The position numbers and the translations under genes were made by a program. Positions 12,901 through 20,806 of a DNA stretch of 64,000 bases are shown here, piece after piece; position 1 is the first letter of the stretch, and the number at the start of each line of letters is the position of its first letter. Source of the stretch: JBIQKZ01 sp044464765 (GTDB lineage: Bacteria; Pseudomonadota; Gammaproteobacteria; Burkholderiales; Burkholderiaceae_B); NCBI GenBank assembly GCA_044464765.1, contig JBIQKZ010000003.1, forward strand, positions 193,170 to 257,169, in the 5' to 3' direction. The notes below the pieces were generated by a model, which saw only the letters and a list, made by a program, of their open reading frames with translations, did not search any database and was not told the origin of the DNA.

Positions 12901-13980
12901 ATGAGCGAAGTCATCGAACAAGAAAGCACCGAGCTAGTCACGCTGCCAACAAAAGAATCAGCGCTGACCGTATACAGCAACGTGGGCGGCCTAGACCCCC
13001 TAATCGAGCAAATCCGCGCCAAGGTGGCGGGCACCGTCTACGACATGTCCACCGCCAAAGGCCGTGACGAATGCCGCAGCGATGCCGCCAAGGTCGCCCG
13101 ATCCAAGACGGCCATCGAAAAACTTGGTAAGGCCCTGTCTGCTGAATACAAGGAAATCCCCAAAAAGATCGACGCCGAGCGCAAGCGGGCATTCGATGAA
13201 TTGGAGGCGCTGCAAAAGAAAGTGCGAGAGCCGCTGACCAAGTGGGAAGAGGCGGAAGAAGCGCGGATCGCACGGCACAAGCTGGCAATAGAGCTATTGC
13301 AACAGTCTACCGAAACGCACGATTTTTCAACGGGCACGCTGCGCGAAACAATTGCAGCCGTTGAGCTAACCATCGTAGACGAGTCATGGGAAGAATTCGA
13401 GGCTGAAGGTCATCGGGTAAAGGCGAAGGCGCTGGAAGTCCTGCGCACTGCCCTGGCCGTCCGCGAGAAATACGAAGCCGACCAGGCCGAGCTTGCCCGC
13501 CTGAAAGCTGAGGCCGAGGCCCGCGCCAAGCAAGACGAGCAAGACCGCATCGCCAAGGAGGCCGCAGAAGCCGCCACCAAAGCAGCCGAGGCCAAAGCAC
13601 AGGCAGAGCGTGACGCAGCAGCCAAGCGCGAAGCCGACGCTAAAGCCGCACAAGCCAAGGCCGAGCAGGACGCCAAAGACGCCCTCGAGCGCCAGAAGCA
13701 GGCCGAAGCCCGAGCTGAAGCCGAAAAGCTTGCAGCCGAGCAACGGGCCAAAGACGCTGCAGAAGCCGCCCGACTTGCAGAGGTCAAGCGCCAGGCCGAT
13801 GAGGCAGCACGCATCGAGGCAGAGCAACGCCAGCGCGAGGCTAACAAGGCGCACAAAGCCAAGATCAACCGAGCCGCCCTAGCTGCATTTATTGAGGGCG
13901 GCGTGCCGGAAGGCTGCGCCAAGCAAGCAGTGACATTAATTGCCAAGGGCGAGATTCCGGCAGTCACGATTAACTATTGA
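12901..13980 (+). CDS. Long coiled-coil phage protein next to recombination genes
   Basis: A 359-residue protein. Residues 1-165 are mixed helical, with a conserved-looking stretch around YDMSTAKGRDECRSDAAKVA. Residues 180-330 are an uninterrupted Ala/Glu/Lys/Gln-rich coiled coil of the TolA type. The last 35 residues form a small domain (GGVPEGCAKQAVTLIAKGEI). Proteins of this plan commonly precede the annealing protein and exonuclease in phage recombination operons, although their role is unknown. It has GAGG before the ATG. The coiled coil makes database hits to TolA and similar proteins unreliable. Confidence 0.82.
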   Translation: MSEVIEQESTELVTLPTKESALTVYSNVGGLDPLIEQIRAKVAGTVYDMSTAKGRDECRSDAAKVARSKTAIEKLGKALSAEYKEIPKKIDAERKRAFDELEALQKKVREPLTKWEEAEEARIARHKLAIELLQQSTETHDFSTGTLRETIAAVELTIVDESWEEFEAEGHRVKAKALEVLRTALAVREKYEADQAELARLKAEAEARAKQDEQDRIAKEAAEAATKAAEAKAQAERDAAAKREADAKAAQAKAEQDAKDALERQKQAEARAEAEKLAAEQRAKDAAEAARLAEVKRQADEAARIEAEQRQREANKAHKAKINRAALAAFIEGGVPEGCAKQAVTLIAKGEIPAVTINY

Positions 13981-13987
13981 GGACGAC

Positions 13988-14752
13988 ATGAGCGAAATTA
14001 TCGAAATGGAAAAGCGCGAAAGCGCAGTGGCCACACAACAAGACCAAGTGCCAGCCAATTCCCCTATGGGAATGATGATGGCAGCCATGAAGCAAGGCGC
14101 AAGTCTAGAGCAGGTAGAAAAGATGATGGACTTGCAAGAGCGGTGGGAGCGACGCGAAGCCGAGAAAGCCTTTAACGACGCCCTGGCAGCGTTCAAGGCG
14201 GAGGCCGTGGAAATTCTGAAGCGCCGCACGGTGGACTTTACCAGCCAAAAGGGCCGAACCCACTACAAACACGCGGAGCTTTCCGATGTAGTTGAGGCTG
14301 TGGGCCCTGCCCTATCTATGCACGGGTTTGCTTGGAGCTGGAAAACTGAGCAGGACGGCGGCACGATCAAAGTAACTTGCATTCTCAAGCACCGCCAAGG
14401 GCACAGCGATTCGGTTGTGCTTGAAGCGGCAGCAGACGATTCCGGCAACAAGAATCGTATCCAGGCCATTGCATCGACTGTCACGTATCTTCAGCGGCAC
14501 ACGCTCAAGGCAATTACCGGCGTCTCTGAAAAAGGCGACGACAACGACGGCCAAGGCGCAAACACCCAACAGAGTGCTGACTTGCGCGACGAACTCATTA
14601 GCAAGGTGGCGCAGGCCGAAACCGAGGCTCAGCTTGAGGAGATTTGGCAAAAGGACGGTAACGCCCTTTACGCCATGAATAACCTCGCCGACTACGACAC
14701 ATTCAAGCGCGCTGTGCTGGACAAGAAGAAGATGCTCAAGGAGGGCTCGTAA
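13988..14752 (+). CDS. erf: ERF-family single-strand annealing protein
   Basis: A 254-residue protein starting MSEIIEMEK. The ERF core spans about 45-180: LQERWERREAEKAFNDALAA, then HYKHAELSDVVEAVGPALS and the Gly-containing loop HGFAWSWKTEQ. The C-terminal part is acidic. Erf of P22 binds single-stranded DNA as rings and anneals complementary strands, allowing phage genome circularisation and recombination. It is paired downstream with a YqaJ exonuclease and an SSB, a complete annealing-type recombination set. The ATG at 13988 follows GAGGA; an upstream start would overlap the previous gene. Confidence 0.88.
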   Translation: MSEIIEMEKRESAVATQQDQVPANSPMGMMMAAMKQGASLEQVEKMMDLQERWERREAEKAFNDALAAFKAEAVEILKRRTVDFTSQKGRTHYKHAELSDVVEAVGPALSMHGFAWSWKTEQDGGTIKVTCILKHRQGHSDSVVLEAAADDSGNKNRIQAIASTVTYLQRHTLKAITGVSEKGDDNDGQGANTQQSADLRDELISKVAQAETEAQLEEIWQKDGNALYAMNNLADYDTFKRAVLDKKKMLKEGS

Positions 14753-15351
14753 TGGCTGGTTATTCGCATAACCCTATAAGAGCGAATCAACGGTTCGGAA
14801 GCCTTCTCACCATCAAAGATGTTGGGCGCGCCGCTGATGGGCATCGGGTTTGGTTATGCGCATGTGACTGTGGCGTCGAATGTGAGCGGCAAACAAACAA
14901 CCTTCGATCCGCAGGATTTAAGAGCTGCGGCTGTGCGCAAAAAGAGCTTCAGAAAAAACACGGGATGAAAAACAGCCCCGAATACTCGTCATGGCAGGCT
15001 ATGAAGGCGCGGTGCCGCAATCCAACGGACAAAGACTATCCAAGATACGGCGGACGAGGCATCTCCATTTGTCATGAATGGGTTGATTCGTTCGAGGCTT
15101 TCTTTGCTGATATGGGTCGAAGGCCATCAGGAATGACCTTGGAGAGGATCGACGCAAACGGCAACTACGAACCCGGTAACTGCGAATGGGCAACGCCGAC
15201 CGAGCAGGCGCGGAACAGGCGCCGATCCGTCTATGTGTATTGGAAAAGCCGTCGGGTTCATTTGGCGGATGTCGCCGAAGAGTTGGGAATTACTTATGGG
15301 GCCGCGTTCATGCGGCTGAAAAGAGGACAGCTAAATGCCGAACGAATCTGA
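14752..15351 (+). CDS. HNH/AP2-like DNA-binding putative homing endonuclease
   Basis: A 199-residue protein with a Cys cluster (WLCACDCGVEC, then SCGCAQK) followed by the typical phage block YPRYGGRGISICHEW, GMTLERIDANGNYEPGNC and EWATPTEQARNRR. A C-terminal HTH-like tail (DVAEELGITYGAAFMRLKRG) may aid target recognition. Such genes move as free-standing homing endonucleases. This one lies between the Erf and exonuclease genes, which are normally adjacent, suggesting an insertion. The start overlaps the Erf stop (TAATG), so it is still translationally coupled. Confidence 0.75.
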   Translation: MAGYSHNPIRANQRFGSLLTIKDVGRAADGHRVWLCACDCGVECERQTNNLRSAGFKSCGCAQKELQKKHGMKNSPEYSSWQAMKARCRNPTDKDYPRYGGRGISICHEWVDSFEAFFADMGRRPSGMTLERIDANGNYEPGNCEWATPTEQARNRRRSVYVYWKSRRVHLADVAEELGITYGAAFMRLKRGQLNAERI

Positions 15352-15979
15352 CTTAATTATTCACACTGCGCCGCAAGGATCGCATGAGTGGAAAGAATCC
15401 AGACGAGGAGTTATCACCGGCAGCCGCTTCAAGGACTGCCGGGATCGCCTCAAAAGCGGCGCGCCATCCAAGAAATGCGTCGACTACGCCATGGATGTAG
15501 CCCGCGAGCGTGAAGGCGGCGAGCCTATGGCCGTCTTCGTCAACGGGCCGATGCGTCTGGGTTCCGAGCAAGAGCCGTTCGGACGCGCGGTGTATGAGCG
15601 CAAGACCGGCCACATTGTCGAAGAGGCCGGGTTCATCACCACCCATGATCGGTTGTTTGGCGTCAGCGTAGACGGCCTAGTGGGCGAGGACGGCATCATC
15701 GAAATCAAGACCATGGTGTCGAGCGACACGCTCTTTACCGCATTCGTGGACGGCGACATTTCCAGCTACATAGACCAGTGCAACGGCGCCATGTGGCTGC
15801 TGGGCCGCAAGTGGGTCGACTTAATTTTATGGGTGCACGACCTGGGCCGCATGAAGATCATCCGCATTGACCGTGACGACGACGAAATCGAGGCGCTTGA
15901 ATCTGACCTGATGGAGTTTGAGCGCTCGGTTACCAAATACCAACAGGCGCTACATCTGGCGCTCAAGGAGGCCGCATGA
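15335..15979 (+). CDS. YqaJ-type phage recombination exonuclease
   Basis: A 214-residue protein of the lambda-exonuclease/YqaJ fold. Visible features are the N-terminal SHEWKESRRGVITGSRF block, a conserved Glu segment (GSEQEPFGRAVYE), and the PD-(D/E)XK core SVDGLVGEDGIIEIKT (Asp, then E-x-K), followed by the YIDQCNGAMWLLGRKW helix and strand. Known relatives degrade one strand of linear DNA 5' to 3', leaving single strands for the annealing protein. It works with the Erf-type protein and SSB encoded around it. AGAGGA precedes its ATG. Confidence 0.9.
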   Translation: MPNESDLIIHTAPQGSHEWKESRRGVITGSRFKDCRDRLKSGAPSKKCVDYAMDVAREREGGEPMAVFVNGPMRLGSEQEPFGRAVYERKTGHIVEEAGFITTHDRLFGVSVDGLVGEDGIIEIKTMVSSDTLFTAFVDGDISSYIDQCNGAMWLLGRKWVDLILWVHDLGRMKIIRIDRDDDEIEALESDLMEFERSVTKYQQALHLALKEAA

Positions 15980-16179
15980 GCGAAACCGTCGAGCTCTACC
16001 AGTCCATGAAGGACCACAAGAAGCGCCTCAGAGCAAAGTATGGCGTGAACTGCCCTCAGTGCGCCATCAAGCGCCCGAAGGCCCACCCTTCCATTCTCTT
16101 ACCGCAGCAACGTTGCCGGGTCGACGGATACCGCGACCCCCGGCCGGAGCTCACCGATCAACAATATCAGGACGTATAG
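15976..16179 (+). CDS. Small phage protein with a Cys pair
   Basis: Encodes 67 residues coupled to the exonuclease gene by ATGA. A basic helical N-terminal part (SMKDHKKRLRAKYG) is followed by CPQC and a Pro/Arg-rich C-terminus. It may be a metal-binding knuckle. No family was recognised. Confidence 0.62.
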   Translation: MSETVELYQSMKDHKKRLRAKYGVNCPQCAIKRPKAHPSILLPQQRCRVDGYRDPRPELTDQQYQDV

Positions 16180-16190
16180 GAGGCGTCGTA

Positions 16191-16646
16191 ATGGATGCAT
16201 GGAAAGAGCGATTCTGGTCAAAGGTTGACCGCTCCGGCCCAGACGAGTGCTGGGAATGGATGGGTAGCCGGCACCTAAAGGGATATGGCGAATTTCGCTC
16301 GCCCCCAGGAATCACAAAAATCGCGCATCGCGTGGCGTTTCTCATTCATCACGGCCACCTGCCAAAAGACATGCTGATTTGCCACAAATGCGATAACCCT
16401 CCTTGCTGCAACCCTCATCATCTTTTTGCGGGAACGCCAAAGCAGAACTCGCAAGACATGGTACGTAAAGGCCGGTCTCCTCATGGAGAGAGGCAGGGCC
16501 ACACGAAGCTTACCGCTCGCGAAGTCCGAGCCATCCGCATGCTCAACAAAAAGGCTGTCAAGCAAAAAGACCTAGCGGAGGCATTCAATATTCCGCAGCA
16601 GACTATGAGCGCAATTATCAACCACAAAAACTGGAAATACGTATGA
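16191..16646 (+). CDS. HNH homing endonuclease (HNH_3 type) with HTH tail
   Basis: A 151-residue protein: ECWEWMGSRHLKGYGEF, then the catalytic region AHRVAFLIHHG, ICHKCDNPPCCNPHHLFAGT and the NSQDM motif, all typical of HNH_3 homing endonucleases. The C-terminal 45 residues form an HTH (KQKDLAEAFNIPQQTMSAII) that probably guides DNA binding. It has AGGAGG before the ATG. It is squeezed between small recombination-operon genes and overlaps the SSB start by ATGA. Expected activity is double-strand cleavage at an allele lacking the gene. Confidence 0.85.
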   Translation: MDAWKERFWSKVDRSGPDECWEWMGSRHLKGYGEFRSPPGITKIAHRVAFLIHHGHLPKDMLICHKCDNPPCCNPHHLFAGTPKQNSQDMVRKGRSPHGERQGHTKLTAREVRAIRMLNKKAVKQKDLAEAFNIPQQTMSAIINHKNWKYV

Positions 16647-17089
16647 GCAACGACCTTAATCGATGCGAATTCATTGGGCGTCTCGGTAGAGACCCGGAAT
16701 CACGCTTTAGCCCCGATGGAATGCAGATCGTCAGCTTCAGTATCGCTGTGGGACGCAAGTACAAGGATAAAGAGGAAACCGAATGGGTGAACATCGTCGC
16801 CTTTGGGAAATTGGCTGAAATCTGTGCGAAATACCTGTCAAAAGGCAAACAGATTTATGTGGCAGGCCGCATGAATACGCAGAAGTATCAAGACAAGGAG
16901 ACCGGGCAAGACCGCTATTCAACACGCATCGTCGCCGACCAAATGCAGATGCTTGGCGGCCGCGATGACGACGGTCAGAGGCAAGCGCCGCCGCAGCGAA
17001 ACGCACAGCAGCATCGAGACAGACCGGCGGCACCAGCCGCCAATCCCGCCGCGAACCTTGCGGACATGGACGATTCAATCCCGTTTTAG
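16643..17089 (+). CDS. ssb: Single-stranded DNA-binding protein
   Basis: A 148-residue SSB: OB-fold from the N-terminus (NRCEFIGRLGRDPESRFSP, FSIAVGRKY, WVNIVAFGKLAEICAKYL, YVAGRMNTQKYQD), a Gln/Pro/Ala-rich linker, and the acidic tip DMDDSIPF that docks host repair and replication proteins. Length and domains are typical. It protects the single strands made by the exonuclease and helps annealing and replication. Its start overlaps the HNH gene stop. Confidence 0.95.
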   Translation: MSNDLNRCEFIGRLGRDPESRFSPDGMQIVSFSIAVGRKYKDKEETEWVNIVAFGKLAEICAKYLSKGKQIYVAGRMNTQKYQDKETGQDRYSTRIVADQMQMLGGRDDDGQRQAPPQRNAQQHRDRPAAPAANPAANLADMDDSIPF

Positions 17090-17098
17090 GAGATAGTC

Positions 17099-17602
17099 AT
17101 GGGCGCAACGAAGCGCTGTTTTAAGTGCCTCTCTGAAAAGCCGCTATCGGATTTTTACAAACACTCTCAGATGAGTGATGGCAGGCTCAATAAGTGCAAG
17201 GAATGCACAAAAGCAGACGTTACGAAAAATCGACTAGACAAACTAGAGCATTACCGATCGTTCGACCGTCAGAGGGCATCCAATCCAGAGCGCGTTGCGG
17301 CTCGCAAAGCCTACGAGAAAACACCCGAAGGCAAAGCGGCAGTCGCCAGAGCTAATCAGAAATACAGGTCCAGAAACCCCCGCAAAGATAAAGCCCGAGC
17401 CGCAGTCGCAAGGGCAATCAAGAGCGGAAAGCTAAAGCGACAGCCTTGCTTTATCTGCGGTGAAAGCGCTCATGCCCATCATCCAGACTATGACCGCGAG
17501 CTCGACGTTACGTGGCTGTGCCCTGAGCATCATAAAGCAGCGCATCGAGCCGCCGCTGAGATTCTTCACGCAGCCGGTAGGCGCGAAACCCTGCATTTCT
17601 AA
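17099..17602 (+). CDS. HNH-type zinc-binding putative endonuclease (paralogue 2)
   Basis: A 167-residue protein with the same plan as the product of 11078-11653: an N-terminal ribbon (CFKCLSEKPLSDFYK, then CKEC), a basic helical linker, and a C-terminal block CFICG, HAHHPDYDRELDVTWLC and HHKAAH. Repeated use of this domain pair in one operon suggests duplication or independent entry of related mobile endonucleases. Metal binding and an HNH-like active site are inferred from the Cys/His pattern; no activity is known for this subgroup. Confidence 0.75.
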   Translation: MGATKRCFKCLSEKPLSDFYKHSQMSDGRLNKCKECTKADVTKNRLDKLEHYRSFDRQRASNPERVAARKAYEKTPEGKAAVARANQKYRSRNPRKDKARAAVARAIKSGKLKRQPCFICGESAHAHHPDYDRELDVTWLCPEHHKAAHRAAAEILHAAGRRETLHF

Positions 17603-17629
17603 CCACCCCTCCCCCCCCACCACTCGGAG

Positions 17630-17654
17630 CCTCCCCGGTCAATAGCTGGGGAGG
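17630..17654 (+). promoter_or_regulatory. Hairpin that masks a ribosome binding site
   Basis: CCTCCCC pairs perfectly with GGGGAGG around an 11-base loop. The right arm is the ribosome binding site of the small gene starting at 17663. Folding would block initiation there, so expression may depend on upstream translation or on a factor opening the stem. Confidence 0.5.
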
Positions 17655-17662
17655 GATTGACT

Positions 17663-17788
17663 ATGCGCATCGACAACGCACCCCTCACCCCTACCCCACT
17701 CACCTTCACCGACCGTATGCACCTAGCCGCAATCGGCATCATGGCAGCTGTCGTGGTCGCGCTGATTGTTTGGGGGATGGTGGGATGA
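17663..17788 (+). CDS. Small single-span membrane protein
   Basis: Encodes 41 residues: a Pro/Thr-rich N-terminus (MRIDNAPLTPTPLTFTDRM) and a hydrophobic C-terminal span (IMAAVVVALIVWGMVG). A strong GGGGAGG precedes the ATG but sits in a hairpin stem. The stop overlaps the next start (ATGA). Confidence 0.55.
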   Translation: MRIDNAPLTPTPLTFTDRMHLAAIGIMAAVVVALIVWGMVG

Positions 17789-18129
17789 CCTCACTTTCTA
17801 ATCGCCTACGCGCCTCGCCGACGAGCGAAATCATGCTTGAAGCAGCTGACTATATCGATGGCCTGCTTGCACAGCATCACCGTGATAGCGCGGAACTGCG
17901 CCGCCTTTGCGCGGCACGGGATGATGCACGTCGGGTGGCACGTGAGGCCGTTGCGGGGTTTGGCGCCTGTCACGAAAGGAACACGGCGTTGACGATAACA
18001 GTTTTGGAGCTTAGGGGAGCGCTGATCGAAATGGTCGATGTAGCAGAGCGCGTTGACGGATGGCAGTCGTTCCCGCAAGAGCCAATCGATAAGGCCCGCG
18101 CCGCACTCACCCAACAGGAGCAATCATGA
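17785..18129 (+). CDS. Hypothetical phage protein
   Basis: A 114-residue protein, largely helical and probably coiled (AADYIDGLLAQHHRDSAELR and the following 25 residues), common in phage early operons as proteins of unknown role. The start is chosen by the ATGA overlap with the preceding gene. No catalytic or binding motif is seen. Confidence 0.65.
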   Translation: MTSLSNRLRASPTSEIMLEAADYIDGLLAQHHRDSAELRRLCAARDDARRVAREAVAGFGACHERNTALTITVLELRGALIEMVDVAERVDGWQSFPQEPIDKARAALTQQEQS

Positions 18130-18323
18130 GCAACCAACAAAGCATCCACGGCATTCTGATGGTCGCCCTGCAGGAAATCCGAGCACAACACGGGTTTGCC
18201 GCGCACACGATTAGGGCCGAGTGGTTAGGCACCATTGACCGCCCTTCCATTGCGGTTACTCATATTGACGTTGAGGGGAGTGCCAACGCCACACGCGCAC
18301 AGGAGCATACCAATGTTGACTGA
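18126..18323 (+). CDS. Hypothetical small phage protein
   Basis: Encodes 65 residues (MSNQQSIHGILMVALQEIRA at the start), coupled by ATGA to the gene before and overlapping the next by 11 bases. It has a mixed alpha/beta appearance. No motif is recognised. Confidence 0.58.
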   Translation: MSNQQSIHGILMVALQEIRAQHGFAAHTIRAEWLGTIDRPSIAVTHIDVEGSANATRAQEHTNVD

Positions 18324-18537
18324 AAAGATGGCAGCCGAGATACCGCAATTGGCACGCGGCATAGTCTGGTGCACCATCTGCGAGCGCTCACAACGGGTGA
18401 ATTCGTCTGCAGCGCTATCCCAAGGATGGCCGAAATGCTGCGGCTACACGATGACCGTAGACAGCCCGGAAGAGCGGGCCGCGCTTGATCACATGCAGCA
18501 GCTATTTTGCGGCCCAAGTGCGGAGGTTACCCAATGA
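18313..18537 (+). CDS. Small zinc-ribbon-like phage protein
   Basis: Encodes 74 residues from an ATG with AGGAG upstream. The Cys pattern CTICERS ... WPKCCGY fits a small zinc ribbon, as found in short phage proteins that may bind nucleic acid or metal. The rest is a short helix (EERAALDHMQQLFCG). No family is assigned. Confidence 0.62.
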   Translation: MLTEKMAAEIPQLARGIVWCTICERSQRVNSSAALSQGWPKCCGYTMTVDSPEERAALDHMQQLFCGPSAEVTQ

Positions 18538-18860
18538 ACAACGAACAACAACGCGCCGCGTTTGAGGCGTGGTATGGCGAATACTTGCAGAAGGTCAGCG
18601 CAGATTCGGGTGGCTACCAGTGGCCTGCAACACGGAGGGCTTGGGACGCATGGAAAGCAGGCCGAGCCGCCCTGCAATCGCAGGATCGGGAGGATGCCGA
18701 GCGGTGGAGAGCCATGAAAGAGCGATCCGTTGTGACATTTATGAATGACTCTGGGCGAAAGCTGATGATCGCCACTGTAGAGATCTGCGAATTCCCGAAG
18801 CCGCTAACTATGGATGGGTTCATCGACCAAGCCCGCCGCATTGAGGGGGAAGAGAAATGA
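18534..18860 (+). CDS. Hypothetical phage protein
   Basis: A 108-residue protein starting MNNEQQRAAFEAWYGEYLQK. The first 50 residues carry the pattern found in many phage proteins (FEAWY, then ATRRAWDAWKAGRAA), a helical unit of unknown role. The C-terminal half has a beta strand pair (RKLMIATVEICEFPK). It is coupled by ATGA overlaps on both sides. Confidence 0.7.
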   Translation: MNNEQQRAAFEAWYGEYLQKVSADSGGYQWPATRRAWDAWKAGRAALQSQDREDAERWRAMKERSVVTFMNDSGRKLMIATVEICEFPKPLTMDGFIDQARRIEGEEK

Positions 18861-19042
18861 CCCGATACCAAGCCTGCCGAGCTATAGGTCTTGATCCAAT
18901 CGGAGCGGGCCTCGTCGCCTTTATTCACGCGATATGTGGTGCGCCGGAAGGAAAGATCGCCGTCCTTCACATGATGATTACATACGACCCTGAGCAGCCC
19001 TACCAAAGGGGCATGAGGTTCGTCCTAGAGGAAACCAAATGA
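18857..19042 (+). CDS. Hypothetical small phage protein
   Basis: Encodes 61 residues (MTRYQACRAIGLDPIGAGLV at the start) between two ATGA junctions. It contains a moderately hydrophobic helix but not a clear membrane span. No family is recognised. Confidence 0.58.
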   Translation: MTRYQACRAIGLDPIGAGLVAFIHAICGAPEGKIAVLHMMITYDPEQPYQRGMRFVLEETK

Positions 19043-20592
19043 ACACTCACGACAAAATTGAACTACCACCACACGACGCTACCGCTAATCTCGGTGGTTC
19101 GCCTCCTGTAAGGCTTTATTCAGAAGCTAAAGTCCGAGCCGCCATCGAAGCCGACCGCAAGCGCACCACGGGGAGTGCTAAGGAAAGGTTCTACGCTGCA
19201 AGCGGTGAGCAAGAGCAAGACCCCATCGAGCGCCTGCGCTTCTATTGCTCGATTGCAATGTCCGGGCAAGACTGGATTGACGTAGAGCCGTTCTTCGATG
19301 CTGTGACCGCTGACCGCCAGCGCGGGGGTGAGCCTGTAGCTATGCGCTGCCGTGACGCAAAGACCAAGCAATGGAGCGGCTACCTTCACTACGATAACGA
19401 GGCGCATGAATCTCTCGTAGAGGAGGGCTTCGTTGTTCAGGTGTTGTATGCCGGTCGTTGCGTAGCGCCCACGAGCGACAAACCTGCTTGTGGAGCACAA
19501 AACGTAGATCAGGCTACACAAATTACTGAGCTGAACATCAACTACAAACAACTGTATGAGCAGATGTGTGATCGTTGTGGCTATCTTGATGAAGAACTTG
19601 CCAAGTATACGGAGCGGACCGCCGCCCCAGTTGTCAAGGAATCCTTGACAGTTGCCGAGCCGGTGAAGTCAGAATGTCCGTCATGTGGCATCGATCTCGT
19701 TAAAGATTCTTGCGCCAGTGTATTCATTGGTTGCGCGATGATGGGTGTTGCTCAAAACGGCGAAGAATCGACTGAAACCAGCGTAGATACTGATAGTGAT
19801 GGTGTTGCTCAAGCCGCAGCGGTAACGGAATCTGACTACCAAAACCTTATCGACTGCGAAGGTATCGAACTAGAAAGCAGCAAGCCATTCCGATTCGCTT
19901 GCTGTGATTGCGGCCTGGTCCATGATGTTGTGATCGTATCCGAGGACGAGCGGCCAGTAGGGTTCTCAGTGAAGCGCAACCACACCGCAACGGAGGAACG
20001 CCGCAAGGAGATTCAGCCGTTGACGGCGCGTAGCGACCTATTCAGAGGCGATAACGCCGAGCCCGTTACCGCACAGCCTGCCGCGAGCGCGGAGCCGGTG
20101 GCATGGATGCACGACGAACCCGGTCGCGTAGATGTAATCCATACGGCTGTCAAAAAGCTACTGCACGACTCGCATGAAGCTGCCGGATATTTGCATCGCC
20201 CGCTAGATAAATCCGGGCGATACACGATCCCGCTCTACGCCGCCCCCGTTGCCGCACAGCCGAGCGTGCCGGAAGGGTGGAAGCTCGTTCCGATAGATCC
20301 AACGAAGGAAATGTTGCTCCAAGTGGAGACGCCTTCCGAATATAAGTTTGAAGTGTCGGCCGGAACTGAGAACGCACCCGTAGATTCGGAAACGGCAGCC
20401 GAAATTTACTGCGCCATGCTCGCAGCCGCCCCCACCCCACCAGCGGCCGGGCAGACTTGGTGCCCTGGCGGTCTGAAGCCTTCCGATTTCCCTGCGCTGC
20501 CCGAATGTTGCGATGCCGGGCCACGGTGCGGAAATCCTGTGTGCGAGCAAGATCCAGCAGACAGGCAGGCACAACAGGAGCGCCAGTCATGA
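19039..20592 (+). CDS. Large modular phage protein of unknown function
   Basis: A 517-residue, low-hydrophobicity protein built from short blocks: CDRCGYLDEELAKYT (about 175), CPSCGIDLVKDSC (about 215), FACCDCGLVHDVVIV (about 285), and C-terminal units EPVAWMHDEPG, YTIPLYAAPVAAQP and VPEGWKLVPIDPTKEML separated by Ala/Pro-rich linkers. These tail units recur in many phage hypothetical proteins. The Cys pairs suggest up to three small zinc knuckles. It is the largest gene of the plus operon, immediately before the excisionase region. Its modular make-up suggests repeated recombination of small domains. Confidence 0.75.
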   Translation: MNTHDKIELPPHDATANLGGSPPVRLYSEAKVRAAIEADRKRTTGSAKERFYAASGEQEQDPIERLRFYCSIAMSGQDWIDVEPFFDAVTADRQRGGEPVAMRCRDAKTKQWSGYLHYDNEAHESLVEEGFVVQVLYAGRCVAPTSDKPACGAQNVDQATQITELNINYKQLYEQMCDRCGYLDEELAKYTERTAAPVVKESLTVAEPVKSECPSCGIDLVKDSCASVFIGCAMMGVAQNGEESTETSVDTDSDGVAQAAAVTESDYQNLIDCEGIELESSKPFRFACCDCGLVHDVVIVSEDERPVGFSVKRNHTATEERRKEIQPLTARSDLFRGDNAEPVTAQPAASAEPVAWMHDEPGRVDVIHTAVKKLLHDSHEAAGYLHRPLDKSGRYTIPLYAAPVAAQPSVPEGWKLVPIDPTKEMLLQVETPSEYKFEVSAGTENAPVDSETAAEIYCAMLAAAPTPPAAGQTWCPGGLKPSDFPALPECCDAGPRCGNPVCEQDPADRQAQQERQS

Positions 20593-20696
20593 CCCGCTAC
20601 GCCCTAATCAACGGCCAGCTAGTCGCCATAACCATAATCAACGGCAAGCGCGTGCTGGCGAATCCCGTTGAGCAAACGTTTAAGGAGCCGCAATGA
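20589..20696 (+). CDS. Very small phage protein
   Basis: Encodes 35 residues (MTRYALINGQLVAITIINGK at the start), joined to the preceding gene by ATGA and to the following one likewise. It looks like a small beta hairpin. Support is from junction architecture only. Confidence 0.48.
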   Translation: MTRYALINGQLVAITIINGKRVLANPVEQTFKEPQ

Positions 20697-20791
20697 CCGC
20701 TACCGCATTCTTCATGGGCCTGATCCTGGGCTTTCTGGCATTCCCCACGGCGCTGTGGATACAGCACTGGTTGCGTGGGCGAACTGAGTAA
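20693..20791 (+). CDS. Very small membrane peptide
   Basis: Encodes 32 residues with one membrane span (AFFMGLILGFLAFPTALWI) and a basic C-terminus. It is coupled by ATGA to the preceding micro-gene. One of several tiny hydrophobic proteins in this prophage. Confidence 0.45.
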   Translation: MTATAFFMGLILGFLAFPTALWIQHWLRGRTE

Positions 20792-20806
20792 TTTAAAGGA
20801 GGACGC

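Noticed and set aside
13410..13967. Long minus-strand ORFs opposite the coiled-coil gene
   Set aside because: Ala/Ser/Leu-rich products come from reading the repetitive Ala/Glu/Lys coiled-coil gene backwards.
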